From contig JACQZL010000378.1 of assembly GCA_016213865.1 (NCBI GenBank), forward strand, positions 1 through 6,089: a stretch of 6,089 nucleotides of DNA, in the 5' to 3' direction. The position numbers and the translations under genes were made by a program. This document shows, piece after piece, positions 6,077 through 6,089 of the stretch; within the stretch, counting starts at the first letter, position 1; every line of letters begins with the position of its first letter. This DNA comes from Candidatus Rifleibacteriota bacterium (GTDB taxonomy: Bacteria > UBP17 > UBA6191 > JACPRK01). Under the pieces are notes generated by a model. It saw only the letters and a program-made list of their open reading frames with translations. It did no database searches and was not told where the DNA came from.

Positions 6077-6089
6077 GAGGCAGCCGGCC

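Overview
This is a GC-rich window in which every gene I can support lies on the minus strand, so the genes read from right to left. The coding style, the Sec-type signal peptide, and a large secreted protein built from Ig-like/PKD-like modules and thrombospondin type 3 (TSP3) calcium-binding repeats suggest a Gram-negative bacterium from a lineage such as Myxococcota, Acidobacteriota, Planctomycetota or a related environmental phylum. I cannot place it more precisely from the sequence.

Layout in transcription order. (1) 6064-5825: a small zinc-ribbon protein of the FmdB/CxxC_CxxC_SSSS type. (2) 5824-5591: a 234-base intergenic region holding a short GC hairpin just after the zinc-ribbon gene, a 41-base imperfect palindrome, and the ribosome binding site of the next gene. 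(3) 5590-193: one very large exported protein of about 1,798 residues, present here as two overlapping open frames (5590-4163 and 4491-193) separated by a single +1 frame change near position 4345. Its order is: signal peptide, a beta-rich 'GWNL'-like region, a PKD/Ig-like module, a Big-1-like module, about 16 TSP3 repeats, further Ig-like modules, a hydrophobic segment, a helical region, and a C-terminal domain with a PD-(D/E)XK nuclease signature. (4) 182-1: the first 60 codons of an acidic protein that starts 10 bases after the large gene's stop codon and runs off the window.

The main interpretation is that items 3 and 4 form a polymorphic toxin-immunity pair: a secreted or surface stalk of TSP3 and Ig-like modules carrying a C-terminal DNase-like tip, followed at once by a tightly coupled small gene in the position where immunity genes are found. 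The nuclease assignment rests on visible motif spacing, and the immunity assignment rests only on position and acidic character. The frame change is either a sequencing or assembly error, a real inactivating or phase-variable mutation, or, less likely, programmed frameshifting. The two halves clearly belong to one ancestral gene, because neither the tail of the first frame nor the head of the second looks like protein and the second frame has no usable start site.
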